Of a stretch of 64,000 nt of DNA, positions 13,179 through 25,375 are shown piece after piece. How positions within the stretch are numbered: the first letter of the stretch is position 1; each line of letters starts with the position of its first letter. This DNA is from Iris pallida (Eukaryota; Streptophyta; Magnoliopsida; Asparagales; Iridaceae). The stretch lies in assembly GCA_029216955.1 (NCBI GenBank), contig JANAVB010029819.1:35240831-35304830 (forward strand), written 5' to 3'. Below the pieces are notes generated by a model. That model was not told where the DNA came from, made no database searches, and saw nothing but the letters and a program-made list of their open reading frames with translations. The position numbers and the translations under genes were made by a program.

Positions 13179-15589
13179 TTCGTATTTATGAAGTATGCCA
13201 CAACTTTAACTGGTTTTCATTTATAGGACATGGATATGGATATGCCATCCCTGTCATGCCTAATAGGCTAGTCATTGTATACGACTACACTAGCCATGCC
13301 ATGTTTTCTAGTTGTGCATAACCAATCTCAACCATGATTAAGGCTATTTATATAATAAAAAATTATTTTATAATATTAAAAAAAATCACAAAATATTATT
13401 TAAATAAAAATACAATTAAATTTTTGGGGGGTTTAAACATATCGACAAATTTGGTGGCGTTGTGCCACAACTGCCCACTTCGCATACAAAAACATGCTAC
13501 CTAATCCTGGTGCTCTCGGGCACGCCTCAATATAGTTATTTGATGTTCTAAGACGTAGTATTCAACATTCTCTGGGTCATGCACTTGATGTATGCCCTGA
13601 TGTTGCATTTCAATGTTCTACCATCAATGTCCTATTATGACTTGTACACTTGATGCACGTTCGCCTTAATTGTTCAATGTTCAATATTCTATCTTAATGT
13701 TCGACATGCACTAAGACCTTTACATATTCGAACTGCGCCCATGGATTCAATACCGACATCAGCATATAATAATAAGTTTTATTAGGCATGAAGGAGTAGA
13801 TGAGAAGGGACAGAGCCCACTCAACTTAAGCTATTCCGCCTATCGCTTCGCCGAACCGATGTCACGCCCTAGAACCAGAATACTGGAGAGCGGGGGACAT
13901 ACACAGCCAGCTACGTATAAAAGTTTAATCCACCTCGATATACGGTCACAGCTGTCTAGATGTATGAGGGTTTATCTACAAGCCATCAGTCTCTTATGGT
14001 CAAGAACAAGCCTAGTGTCTCAATCTCAAGCAAGTATAATAGTTACAAGATGTTAGACCATCAGATATTCAATAGTAAGGCATCCCATATATTTTATATA
14101 CAGATAATCATGAAGCTAGTCATACAAAATGTGAGAACTAGCAAGAGTTTCAGTCATACATGATCAACCCTAGGATTTGTCAATCATGTTACAGCCCTTA
14201 GGCAGACAAAATATAAGTATTCAATACGAGCTAACACTTGCTCGGCGGCTAAAAGCCTCAAAAGAATAATTTTGCAATTAGAGTGGGGGAGCAAAATAAA
14301 CCCACTCGTTGCCAGGGCTTCTTCTAGTGTTCACCATATGGCTGGAAGGCTGGGAGATCCTCGGGTGCTGCTCCAAAATCTGGCCATACAAAACTAGCTC
14401 GGTCAGACCCTAGAAAGAACAAGTGCCACAAGGGAGGCTTCACTTAAGAACTAAAACCAGCATGTTAGAACATAAACAAGAATAATAACAAGAAGACATG
14501 AAATGTAAATAAGGCAACAAATGACTAGAGCACGAGGAACTATTCCGGAAGCCAGGTTACAATCCTTAAACCAAACAAGGACCGGGGTTGTAACCCTTCG
14601 TCTGAACTGAACCGGGTCTCTAGCCATTTAATGCTAAGAATAAAGTGTAAACAAGCATGTCCTGAGATAGCCATGTACTGGATCTAGATAAGACTAGACA
14701 GGGTTGGACTCCATCCAACATTCACAGCCAAGCAAAGAATACGGCTTGATACTTTAACTAACTAGGGTTATCACAAGCCTAGTTACTAGCAAGATGCAAT
14801 GAGATGTTCCGGCGGTCACAAGCCCTGCAGCTATCCAGGTTATCCAGGCGAGGTTCATGTAAGAGTTATCAGGAATTATTAGGTGACTTGGAGTGCAACA
14901 CATGACAGTATGCATATTACTTGTTTCAAGAAGTGCCCCACATGACAGTGGACTAGAAATGTGCCCTACTCGTTGGCATGCTACAAGTCCATCAGGTGTG
15001 GCCGGGATAACGGGATTGCCTGTAACTAAAAAATCTCTCTATATGAGCTACTTTGATCAATCTAGTAATTAACCTAGTCAGATTCAGCATGAATCCCTGA
15101 CCGTGGTAACCAGAGATGCAAGTCCTAGACATGATGCAAGACGAGACTGGTAGCTTATACAAGCACATTCAAGAATAATCACCCACAGTGTCAAGACGAG
15201 TAATTACTCAGCATGTCAAGATAGCCGTCGCAACAACATTCAAGATTACATGTCAGGTTACTTATCATGTCAAGAGTGCGTCACGACGGACCACTATCAA
15301 GAATTATCATGTTAAGTTGCTTGTCAAGAGTGCAGCACGACGGGTCACAATCAAGAGTTATCATGTCGTGTTCATGTCAAGTCCAGTCAAATCTTATCAA
15401 GTTCAAGCCTTATTATGCTCAACAAGTTATTAAGTCGGGTCGTCACAGGGCAAGTCAAGTAAAAGGGTACAAGCAAAGATCACAATATTACACTAAGGAC
15501 CAAAGGGACAAGCATGGATAAATGTAACAAAAATTATCATGGCAAGAAATGACACAAGGGATCAAAAGGGGTGCCAGGGACAGCATTTG

Positions 15590-15915
15590 TCAGGATAGCA
15601 TGCGCCAGGATAGCATGTGCCAGGACAGCATGCGCCCGAGACAGCATGCGCTAGGACAGCATGCGCCAAGACAGCACGCGCCTGGGATAGCATGCGCCAG
15701 GACAGCATGCGCCATGGGCCAAAAGGCACCATCCACAACATGCGCCAGGACAGCATGTGCCAAGGACATGATGCGCCATCGGCCAAAAGGCACCATCCAC
15801 AACATGCGCCAGGACAACATGTGCCACGGACAGCATATGCCATGGGCCAAAAGGTACCATCTACAGTATGCGCCATGACAGCATGTGCCAGCATGCATGC
15901 GCCAGCACGCATGTG
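15590..15915. repeat. minisatellite in gypsy B 3' LTR
   Basis: Units of 15-17 bp around GCGCCAGGACAGCAT, interrupted by several copies of a GGGCCAAAAGGCACCATCCA block, ending in GCATGCATG-rich units. Several overlapping Cys/His/Met-rich ORFs here on both strands are translations of the repeat and are not genes. Confidence 0.9.
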
Positions 15916-16342
15916 CCAGCATGCACTGCTCATCTTCTCCAACCAGCCTCCAAATGTTCATGAGAACCCATGGACTCGAAAGGCTATAAATCTCTCAAAA
16001 TAAGTCGAAATCGGGACTTTCAAGGGTCTAAATTGGGTAGAAACAAATTTCCTACAACATAGGACCATTAGATCTCGAAAATAATAAAGTTCGAGAGGTC
16101 AAAACAAAAACAAAATTGAGAAAATTATAAACTTAGATCTACAAAAATCTATCCAAGGAAACTAAAAACTCCAAGTTCTAAAGAGGCTTAGAATCAAGTG
16201 AAGAAGAGAATGGAACAATAAAACTTGAGATCCATCATGAAGCAAGTTGCACTTGCCTAGGATTTTCTTTGGTGGGTGGAGAGGAGTAATGGAGAAGAAG
16301 AAGGAAATAAATGAAAGCAATGAAGAGAGAGAGGAGAGTTGA

Positions 16343-16350
16343 CTTATATC
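16343..16350 (-). promoter_or_regulatory. TATA box of gypsy B 3' LTR
   Basis: GATATAAG on the minus strand. Downstream on that strand is a CT-rich segment that would be the RNA leader. The 5' LTR has the longer GATATATATAAG at the matching place (38044-38055). Confidence 0.55.
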
Positions 16351-16529
16351 AACTCCTCTCATCTCAAACCACACAAAACCAAACCAAGCCAAGCCGAACC
16401 AAAATAAACTAAGGCAAGATTAAACTAGGATCAAGCTAAGCAAGACAAGTCTAACTACGAGTCACCTAACAAACGTCAGAAATTGATACACGTATACTAA
16501 AAATACGTATAACGGAAAACGGAGTGACA

Positions 16530-16560
16530 ACTCTACCCACCTTAAAAGAATTCTGTCCTC
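16530..16560 (-). other. polypurine tract region of gypsy B
   Basis: On the minus strand it reads AATTCTTTTAAGGTGGGTAG just before the LTR start. A purine-rich AAGG-GGG-AG run preceded by a GAATT(C)TTTT stretch is usual before the 3' LTR of Tekay/Del elements. Confidence 0.6.
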
Positions 16561-16686
16561 GAATTTAATCAAGAGGCTAGAGGTGTCAGGACAAGTTATA
16601 CTAATACTGGCAATCTACGTCTAACAGTCAATCAAACAATCATTTATGCAAGCAAGGAAGTAAAAGCATAAGGCATAAGGAAGACA

Positions 16687-18200
16687 TTATAACTTATAAG
16701 TCAAACAGGTGTGGATATCACGATCGGATATCATCCTCACATTTCCACATTGACTCATCCAAAGAGTGATGACCCCATGCAACACGACTAACTTAATAGT
16801 CTTGTTCTTGAGTACCTTCTCTCTTTTGTCTAATATGATACACCTTTCCTCATACGAAAGGTTGGTTCCAACAACCAATTCCGAATAATCAAGGACATGG
16901 CTCAGATCCGGGATATACCGTCGTAATTGGGATACATGGAACACGTCATGTACCTCACGTTACAGCAGCGGAAGAGCAAGACGGTAGGACACATCACCTA
17001 CTCGCTCAAGGATGTCAAACAGCCCTATATACCTAGGACTAAGCTTTTTTCGTACGCCGAATCGAATGATGCCATGGTAGGCGAGATCCTAAGGAACACG
17101 TGGTCGTCGACTGAAAACTCAAGGGAACGCCGATGAAAATCGGCCCAATGGCGCTGGCGATCTTGTGCAACTCGAAGATGATCTCTGACTTGTCTGACCA
17201 CCGCGATAGTCTACGTAATCATCTCTGGATCAAGCATCTGCCCCTCGTCCACATCATCCAAGGCTAAAGAGATCTGCACTTCCTGTCGTACAATGCCTCA
17301 AACGGTACCATTTGAATATTAGCCTGGAAACTGTTGTTATAGGAGAACTCTACTGGGTGCAGGTTATCTTCCCACGAACCATCGAAGACCAGCATACAAG
17401 ATCGTAATATATCTTCAAGAGTCTGAATCGTGCGTTCTGACTGACCATCTGTCTGCGGATAATAAGCTAAACTGAACTTGAGACGAGTCTCCAAACTCTT
17501 CTGAAAACTCCACCAAAAGTGCGATATAAATCTTAAATCTCTGTCGAATACAATACTGACTGGTACTCCGTACAATCTGACAATCTGTCTGAGGTACATC
17601 TCTGCTAGCTGATCCGTCGACTGACCAATTCTTAAGGGGAGAAAATGAGCTACCTTGGTGAGTCTGTCAACTATAACCCAGCTAGCATCTCTTCCAGCTG
17701 GAGATTTAGGTAACCCAGTTATAAAATTCATGGTAATGTGCTCCTATTTCTATTCTGGGATCGATAAAGGTTGAAGAAGTCTAGCTGGTCTCTGATGTTC
17801 AGTCTTAACTTGTTGGAAAACTAAACATCGGGAGACAAACCGGACTATCTCCCTCTTCATGCCATTCCACCAGAAATGCTGACAGATGTCGGTACATCTT
17901 TGTACCACCGGGATAAATTGAATACTGTAAACTGTGAGCTTCTGTCATGATCTCATGTCTGATATTACCACTGGGTACACAAAGATGCTTCCCATGTCGG
18001 AGAGTACCATCTTCGTGAATACATAACTCTGCCCTCCGTCCTACTACACATTCTGCTCTAAGCCGCTGAAACTTATAATTCGTTGATTGTGCCATCTTGA
18101 TCCTCTCAACTATACTGGACTGAACTTGCATGCTGGCCATCAATGCCACATTGGTAGGGAGAACTATCTCTATCCCCATCTTCTGAAGATCTGCTAACAA
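16687..18200 (-). pseudogene. gypsy B integrase with chromodomain-like tail
   Basis: On the minus strand it opens with the end of the RNase H/linker (LADLQKMGIEI). The H2C2 region follows (SIYPGGTKMYRHL near 17890) and then the core: FITGLPKS near 17715, a second Asp in FDRDLRF near 17550, and the Glu region PQTDGQSERTIQ near 17450. The C-terminal tail at 16687-16944 starts FHVSQLRRYIPD, typical of chromoviruses before the chromodomain. In the core the usual Met-Asp-Phe is Met-Asn-Phe, so the first catalytic Asp is lost. Stops and shifts at 17264 and 17800 add further damage. Confidence 0.85.
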
Positions 18201-18600
18201 TTCTGGTTATGCTATTAGAAATAAACTCCGGTTCTTCTGCTCAATACATCTGCAACAATGTTGGCCTTCTCAGGATGATACTGCAAGTGAATGCTGACTT
18301 CGGGATGTCTTGCTCTCTGACTATGATCTGATGGTACCCTGACCGCAAGTCAATCTTTGAGAATACTGTCGCTCCTCTGAGTTGATCAAATAAATCATCT
18401 ATCCTTGGTAGAGGATATCTACTCTTGATTGTTACAGAGTTCAAGGTACGATAATCAACACATAATCTTGACGTACCATCCTTCTTTTTCATAAGAAGTA
18501 TCGGGGCTCTCCAAGGTGATCCACTAGCACGAATGAATCCCTTGGTTCTGAGTCCTTCAATCATCTTGTACAAGATCTCTAATTCTGAAGGTGCCATCCT
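18190..18600 (-). pseudogene. gypsy B reverse transcriptase, core deleted
   Basis: The N-terminal palm is clear: [43 protein letters not shown], and a [11 protein letters not shown] motif near 18345. After PKSAF near 18295 the sequence jumps directly to a phrase matching the RNase H end ([18 protein letters not shown], read near 18283-18225 in another frame). The YxDD catalytic motif and nearly all of RNase H are missing, which is a deletion of several hundred bases relative to any full gypsy pol. Confidence 0.85.
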
Positions 18601-18639
18601 GTAGACTCCCTATGATACTGGTGCCGTCCCTAGGAGCAA

Positions 18640-19250
18640 ATCAATGGTGAACTCTATCTCTCTCTCCTTCTGGAGGCATGCCTGGAAGCTCTTTGGGAAA
18701 TACATCAGGAAACTCTCCTATTACTCTGGGAAACTGAACTTCTACTGCTATCCGTATGACTGGTGGAGAAGGTTCTACTTCGCATCTGGAAAATAAAAAC
18801 TCTGGTTCGTCGAGAATACCAAAAATAATCCTGCCAACATGGCAGTCTATTCTTGCGTATTGATCCTTCAACCAATCCATTCCTAGGACCACATCATAGT
18901 CGGCTATCGAAAATTCTATCAACCTAGCGGGAAACTCTCTACCGCTAACTACAATTCGATACGAGAAAAACTCTATCTACTCCCACAAGACCGTTACCAG
19001 TAAGTATATTGAGCCTTACTGATAATGACTCGGGTTCCAGTCCTACTCGTGTTGCGAATCGTGCAGACATAAATAAATACGATGCACCCAAATCAAATAA
19101 TACTGATGCTGGAAAAGAGTTGACGAGAATGGTACCTACCACCACCTCACCTGAAGCTAACTCTTCCTTCACAGACAGAACCATAGCCTGACCTTGTCCT
19201 CTGGGTGCTGGTTCCCTCTGCTGGAAACCTCTCTGCCGGTTCTGCATCTA
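18640..19250 (-). pseudogene. gypsy B aspartic protease and linker to RT
   Basis: The protease carries FDLGASYLFMS near 19090. The family motif is D-S/T-G-A, and the Ser/Thr is Leu here. The linker has VLGMDWL near 18880 and FPDVFPKELPGMPP near 18690, both standard for plant gypsy polyproteins. The frame changes between 18945 and 18922. Confidence 0.8.
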
Positions 19251-19283
19251 AGCTTGGGTCTGGGCATACTGCTGGGGTCTCTG

Positions 19284-20521
19284 CTACTGGAATGCTTGTG
19301 TCTGAGGCGACAATAGCCTCGAAGGCTGGTACTTCCGCTGTACTAGTGCTGGGGCTGGTCCCCTAACCGATGGACTAGTTAGGTTTGACGATGATGAACT
19401 GGCTCTATTCGAGTAAGACCCTATCATGTGGTCCGGTGCCCCACAAGCCAAGCACAATCCCTGTGCTCTGTGACACTCCGAAACAACGTATCCTAGCTTC
19501 CCACAATGAGTGTAGCCCATTGTGGAAGACTGCCTCCGCTTCTATTGTTGAGGGTACGTCGGTGTTGAATGCTGGACCGACTTAACTGAATTTGCCCTTC
19601 GGAGAACTCCAATCGACAAAGCCCTAGCTGTCGAGGCTGGTGCTGAGGACAGACTCATCTGCCCATGGGACCTCTTCCTGCTTCCGGTTCGGTCTATGAT
19701 CTTCTGAGGTATACTCGTGACTCCTAGCTGCCCTCAAGACAATATCAAAAGTCTGATGCTCTAACTGCTCCACAGCTAGAATAATTTCTAAGTGGAGTCC
19801 CTGCTGGAACCGCTGGGCTCGATCCAATTCGGTCACCGCCAAGGTGAGAGCAAACCGACTAAGTCTAGAAAACTCGGTCGTATATCCATCTACCGTCCTT
19901 CCCATCTGCTTAAGATTGGTGAATCTCATCTGCAGATCTTACCGAGCTACTGCGTCAAAGTACTTGGTCTAGAACTTGTCATTGAATATCACCCATAGGA
20001 CAGGCGTTGCCAATCCAACTACTAACATCGCCCACTAGGTACGGGCTAAGTCCAATAACTGTAGGAGCACTACAGTCACCTTCTTTTCCTCTGGAGTCTT
20101 GGCTGCTTCCAAGATAATCTCGATGTCCTGGAGCCAGGCATCAGCTGCAATCACGTCCTTGCTACCGTCAAAGAAGGAAAGGGTTCAGGCACTTAAAATT
20201 GTCGGCTGCACTATTACCTTGATAACCAACTCTACCCATGGCTGTCTGTACTATCTGGTGCAGGGCATCACCCCGATGATCTTGTGACGTAAGTAATTCC
20301 CTGATGAGTCCCACTAGGGTTCCATTGTCAGGCTCTGCAGGCTGGACTGGCTGAACCGGAGGCTCTGGGTTTCCAGAATACATGACTCGGGAAGCTGCTC
20401 CAGAGTGTTGGGCTTGGTCTCCTCGAGGCTGGTTCACTGGTGGTTCTCCTTCCGGTTGATCGGCATGACCAGAAGCAATGCCACTGAAGAAATGACATGG
20501 AGAACAATAAGGAAGGACCAA
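19284..20521 (-). pseudogene. gypsy B gag with zinc knuckles
   Basis: The N-terminal part (20521-20168) is Pro/Gln-rich and ends in a gag-like phrase. The 19624-19929 piece, from MRFTNLKQMGRTV through YTTEFSRLSRFA, matches the retrotransposon gag domain. The 19284-19520 piece has two knuckles, one in THCGKLGYVVSEC and one in CLACGAPDHMIGS, each missing one ligand (a His is Tyr; a last Cys is Ser). Stops separate the three parts. The role would be RNA packaging in virus-like particles; this copy is broken. Confidence 0.8.
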
Positions 20522-20679
20522 GATAGATCAAGGACTTTAAACATGTTATCAGGTCAAGATTTTAGAAGATTTAGAAGCCGTGAGTAGAGATCAAAGGCGA
20601 GTGCTGATTGAGACATCTATTCGATAAAACCCCTACACATCTTGATTTACAAGACCTACATGGGCCACCACTTAAACCG
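20522..20679 (-). other. leader between gypsy B 5' LTR and gag
   Basis: About 160 bp next to the inner 5' LTR end. On the minus strand it begins CGGTTTAAGTGGTGGCCCAT. This is where the primer-binding site must lie, but no match to the usual initiator-Met site (TGGTATCAGAGC) is visible. Confidence 0.5.
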
Positions 20680-22414
20680 TGTCACGCCCCAGAACTAGAA
20701 TACTGGAGAGCGGGGGACAGACACAGCTAGCTACATATATAGAAGTATAATCTACCTCGATATACAGTTACGGCTGTCTAGATGTATGATGGTTTATCTA
20801 CAAGCCATCAGTCTCTTATAGTCAAGAACAAGCCTAGTGTCTCAATCTCAAGCAAGTAATAATAGCTACAGATGTTAGACCATCAGATATTCAACAGTAA
20901 GGCATCCCATACATTTTTATACAGATGATCATGAAGCTAGTCGTACAAAATGCGAGGACTATCAAGAATTTCAGTCATACATGATCAACCCTAGGATTTG
21001 TCAATCATGTTACAGCCCTTAGGCAGATAACAAATATAAGTATTCAACACGAGCTAACACTTGCTCGCGGCTAAATGCCTCAAAAGAATAATTTTACAAT
21101 TAGAGTGGGGGAGCAAAATAAATCCACTCGTTGTTAGGGTTTTTCTAGTGTTCACCATATGGCTGGAAGGCTGGAAGATCATCGGGTGCTGCTCCGAAAT
21201 CTGGCCATACAAAACCAGCTCGGTCAGACCCCAGAAAGAGCAAGTGCCACAAGGGAGGCTTCACTTAAGAACTAAAACCAGAATGTCAGAACATAAACAA
21301 AAATAATAACAAGAAGACATGAAATGTAAATAAGGCAACAAATAACGAAAGGACAAGTAACTATTCCGGAAGCCAGGTTACAATCCTTAAACCAAACAAG
21401 GACCGAGGTTGTAACCCTTCGCTTGAACAGAATCAGGTCTCTAGCCATTTAATGCTAAGTGTAAAGCATAAACAAGCATGTCCTGAGATAGCCATATACT
21501 TGATCTAGACAAGACTAGACAGATTGGACTCCATCCAACATTCATGGCCAAGCAAAGAGTACGACTTGATACTTTAACTAACTAGGGTTATCACAAGCCT
21601 AGTTACTAGCAAGATGTAATGAGATGTTCCGGCGGTCACAAGCCCTGCAACTATCCAGGTTATCCAAGCGAGATTCATGTAAGAGTTATCAAGAATTATT
21701 AGGAGACTTTGAGTGCAACACATGACAGTGTGCATATTACTTATTTTAAGAAGTGCCCCACATGACAGTGGGCTGGAAATGTGCCCTACTCGTCGGCAGG
21801 CTACAAGTCCATCAGGTGTGGCCGGGATAACGGGATCGCCTGTAACTGAAAACATCTCTCTATATGAGCTACTTTGATCAATCTAGTAATTAACCTAGTC
21901 AGATTCAACATGAATCCCTGACCGTGGTAACCAGGATGCAAGTCCTAGACATGATGCAAGACTGGTAGCTTATACAAGAACATTCAAGAACAATCACCCA
22001 CCGTGTCAAGACGAGTTATTATTCAACATGTCAAGATAGTCGTCGCAATAGCATTCAAGATTATATGTCAGTTACTTATCATGTCAAGAGTGCGTCACGA
22101 TGGACCACTATCAAGAATTATCATGTCAAGTTGTTTGTTAAGAGTGCACCACGACAAGTCACTATCAAGAGTTATCATGTCGTGTTCATGTCAAGTACAG
22201 TCAAATCTTATCAAGTTCAAGCCTTATTATGCTCAACAAGTTATTAAGTCGGGTCGTCACAGGGTAAGTCAAGTAAAAGGGTACAAGCAAAGATCACAAT
22301 ATTACACTAAGTACCAAGGGGACAAGCATGGATAAATATAACAAGAATTATCATGGCAAGAAATAGCGCAAGGGATCAAAAGGGGTGCCAGGGACAGCAT
22401 GCGCCAGGACAACA
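20680..22414 (-). repeat. 5' LTR of gypsy B, inner part
   Basis: It begins TGTCACGCCCC at the inner end and follows the 3' LTR block by block up to the start of the minisatellite, where the CACTA element interrupts it. The remainder resumes at 37059. Confidence 0.92.
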
Positions 22415-22660
22415 CACTACTAAAATCTGCCCAATTGGCGATATATATTTAGCGACGTTTAATTAACGTCGCTAAATTGTGTTCATTAGCGATGTTTTGT
22501 CTAAACGTCGCTAATAGTCGCTACTAGAGACGACCTAAGCGATGTAACAATACGTATATTAATCACATGATCTAGTCATCGTGAAACGTCACTCTGACGT
22601 CGCTAATAGCGACTAACTTAGCGACCTTAATGATAGTGTCGCTAATTTCTAATTATGTCC
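22415..22660. repeat. left terminal and subterminal repeats of CACTA
   Basis: Terminal CACTAC, then about ten copies in both orientations of TAGCGACGTT or TCGCTAAT. In this superfamily such arrays bind the element's own transposase. Confidence 0.85.
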
Positions 22661-23400
22661 CTCCACCGATTCATTTCCCCCCATTTTACTCTATCACTCT
22701 CTCTCTCCTCCCCTCCGGCGCTCTCACTCTCTCCGGCGCTCTCACTCTCTCCGGTGACTCTCCTCCCTCTCCGGTACGTGACTTTCCCTTCTCTCTCTCT
22801 CTCTCTCTCCGGCTATTTTGGTTGTTGGTGGTTGGGGGTGCGGGTGGCTCGGGGGAGGTACAGGGGGGATGCGGGTGGTTGGGGGAGTAGGGGGTGGCTG
22901 AGTGGGTGGGCAGGAGGGACGAGGGCGGCTGGGGGAGGGTGCTAAGGTTCAGGTTAGGGTCATTTCCTCCTATTTTACTCTCTCACCGTCTCCTCCCCCC
23001 TCCGGCTCTCACTCATCTCGCTGGCGCTCTCACTCTCTCTCGACGACCTCCTCCCCTCTTCGGTACGTGGTACTCTTACCTTCCTCTCTCTCCTCTCTCT
23101 CTCTCTCTTTCCCTCTCTCTCTATCTCTCTCTCTCCGGCTGTTTTGGTTGTGGTTAGGGGGGTGCACGTGGCTCGGGGGGAGGGCGAGGGGGATACGGTG
23201 GTTCGGGGTGAGTGGGGGTGGCTGGGGGGGTAGGACGGAGGACGAGGGCAGCTGGGGGAGGGGAGCTAGGGGTAGGGTTTCGAGTTAGGGGTGGGTATGT
23301 GTGGACGGTTGGAAAGGGAGCAGGGGTGTGGGGCGGCTGGGGGAGGGAGGGGAGGGTTCGGGTTAGGGGTGGTGTAGGGGGGCTTGGTCAGGGGAACCGA
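22661..23400. repeat. CT-rich then G-rich low-complexity block, duplicated
   Basis: Two similar halves (22664-22940 and 22963-23280). Each has CTCTCTC runs with TCCGGCGCTCTCACTC-type units, then CTCCGGCTNTTTTGGTTG, then a GGGGTGG-rich stretch. The five or so ORFs over it are Ser/Leu/Pro- or Gly-rich translations of the repeat. It may include a former promoter and leader region of the element, but this is not proven. Confidence 0.65.
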
Positions 23401-24023
23401 TAGTGCCAAAAAATTTGATAATTTAGTAATTATTTTGTTTCCGACACCGAAAAATGTGATAATCCGATTCGAACGCACCGATAGTGTCGATATTTGTAAC
23501 AAGTAGTTTTGTTGGTTGGTTAATTGGTAACATGGTGATAGGGACATATAGTCCCTGCAGCCATTCGATTGGCGAGGCAAAACTATGGTACGACATGGTG
23601 ATCAGGACATAGTCACTGCAGCCATTCGACTGGCGAGGCAGAAACTATGTAGCCGTAGATAAAGTCGACTGTCCTCCGACCCTCATCCCTCGGCAAAGAT
23701 GATATGACAACCTATCACTATATCTTATATAGTATAGATGTCTTAGTTTACATTATGTGAGTTCATTTTGATTCTTTTACATTCTTCAGATACTAGATAC
23801 GATAAGAACATATACTACACCATATGTACAGAACATAGATGATTCACACTAATGTATGCTAGAATAAATTTTGGGTTGTGTTCTGAGCCATCCTTCTCAC
23901 ACTTGGCAAAAAATTAAATTTTCTGTACTTTATCTGCTTTCGAAAATGTACTCAAATTACATGATGGTTCCTTTAGTTAGCTTGCTTATGTTACAATTAT
24001 CTATTTGTGAATATCGATCTTAC

Positions 24024-24298
24024 CAGATGGTACCCATGACCCGAGGAGCGGCACATCGTTTGAGGGAAACAGTGAATGCTGAGGTGGCTCCTCCTACTGT
24101 TGAGGAAGTGGCACTGGTAGCTGGTGAGACCGGAGTTCTATTCATCCAGCATCGGTAGCTAGTGAGACCGGAGTTCTATTCATGCAGCACTTACAAGGAA
24201 CTACATCTCTCCGACCGCGCGCGTCGATCCCACTTATTTGAGGTGGTTGCGTGATCGTATCACTGAGCGTTTGTGTGAGCTGCGTGGTTCTCATTAGC
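24024..24298 (+). pseudogene. possible coding remnant in CACTA body
   Basis: A short stretch with coding-like composition: MVPMTRGAAHRLRETVNAEV, then further on LRWLRDRITERLCELRGSH and a stop at about 24296. It sits inside the first long tandem unit and is absent from the other units. It might be the end of a lost element gene or of a captured host gene. I do not recognise the family, and a stop near 24156 divides it. Confidence 0.3.
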
Positions 24299-25201
24299 TA
24301 TTAGTACTTATTTATATTGGACTATTTGTATTGGGTTGTTTTGTATTAGACTATTTGTATTGGACTACATATATGAATTAGTACTGTGTCATCTCTGGAT
24401 TGTATTGGACTACAACATGGTGATCAGACATAGTCCCTGCAGCCATTCGACTGGCGAGGCAAAAAATATGTAGCCGTAGATGAAGTTGACTGTCCTCCGA
24501 CCCTCATCCCTCGGCAAATGTGATACGACAACCTTCACTATATCTTATATAGTAATAGATGATATTTTAGTATTACATTTTGTGAGTTCATCTTTATTCT
24601 GTTACATTCTTCAGATACTAGATTCGATAAGAATGTATACTACACCATATGTACAAACATAGATGATTCACACTAATGTATGCTAAATGAATTTTGGGTT
24701 GTGTTCTGAGCCATCCGTTCTCACACTTAAACACATATGAATTAGAACTGTGTGTCAATCTTTGTTTTTGTATTTTTGACGAACCCAGGGATTGGATTCT
24801 GTATTTTTATTTTTGGATTCTGTATTTTGGCTCCAGCTCTAGCTCTATTTGCATTAATATACGGTACGACATGGTGATCAGAACATAGTCCCTGCAGCCA
24901 TTCTGGCGAGGCAGAAACTATGTAGTCGTAGATAAAGTTGACTGTCCTCCGACCCTCATCCCTCACAATGATGATATGACAACCTATCACTATATCTTAT
25001 ATAGTAGTAGATGATCTTAGTATTACATTATGTGAGTTCATCTTGATCTGTTATATTCTTCATATACTAGATACGATAAGAACATACTATACATATGTAC
25101 AGAACATAATGATCCATACTAATGTATGCTAGATAAAATTTTGGGTTGTGTTCTGAGCCATCCGTTCTTACACTTAAATAGATATGAATTAGTACTGTGA
25201 G

Positions 25202-25375
25202 GCGCCGGAAGAGTAAGAGCGCCGGAGAGAGTGAGAGCGCCGGAGGGGGGAAGGAGAGAGTGAGAGAGTAAAATGGGGAAAATGAATTGGTGGGGAATAA
25301 TAAATTTAGCGACGTTCATACTAATGTCGCTAAATTAGTCGCTATTAGCAACGTTTCGCGATGACTAGCTCATGT
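25202..25375. repeat. inverted internal copy of the CACTA left-end region
   Basis: Read in reverse complement, it runs from TCGTGAAACG through TTAGCGAC motifs, CACCAATTCATTTTCCCCA, and TCTCTCACTCTCTCC-type units to GGCGCC. This follows 22577-22750 of the left end in the same order. It sits between two tandem units, so it marks an internal rearrangement of the transposon. Confidence 0.8.

Larger units (their letters stand above)
9081..13854. other. degenerate AT-rich intergenic DNA
   Basis: No ORF here resembles a protein family. Visible structure is limited. There is a diverged pair of about 220-bp blocks (10230 and 10440). Three imperfect copies of a TACCGTAACGCCA-type motif lie at 10609, 10661 and 10727. 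(TA)n tracts lie at 12669-12700 and 13110-13178. A phrase near 9916 (CATGAAGGAG...GAGAAGGGACAG) recurs near 13789, suggesting a shared ancestral element. The best guess is decayed LTR retrotransposon interior. Confidence 0.5.
13860..16529 (-). repeat. 3' LTR of gypsy B
   Basis: 2670 bp, TGTCAC...GTGACA. It aligns with 20680-22414 joined to 37059-38236. By eye, about a dozen differences fall in the first 125 positions, so the LTR pair is clearly more diverged than the copia B pair, as expected for the outer, older insertion. It contains a minisatellite (15590-15915) and a TATA box on the minus strand. Confidence 0.92.

Noticed and set aside
15549..16003. Overlapping ORFs of 69-128 codons on both strands rich in Cys, His, Met and Ala
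   Set aside because: They are translations of a 15-17 bp minisatellite, which stays open in several frames on both strands at once. There is no start context or family match.
22630..23403. Ser/Leu-rich and Gly-rich ORFs of 63-128 codons
   Set aside because: Low-complexity CT and GGGGTGG sequence in the CACTA element; frames overlap and no domain is visible.
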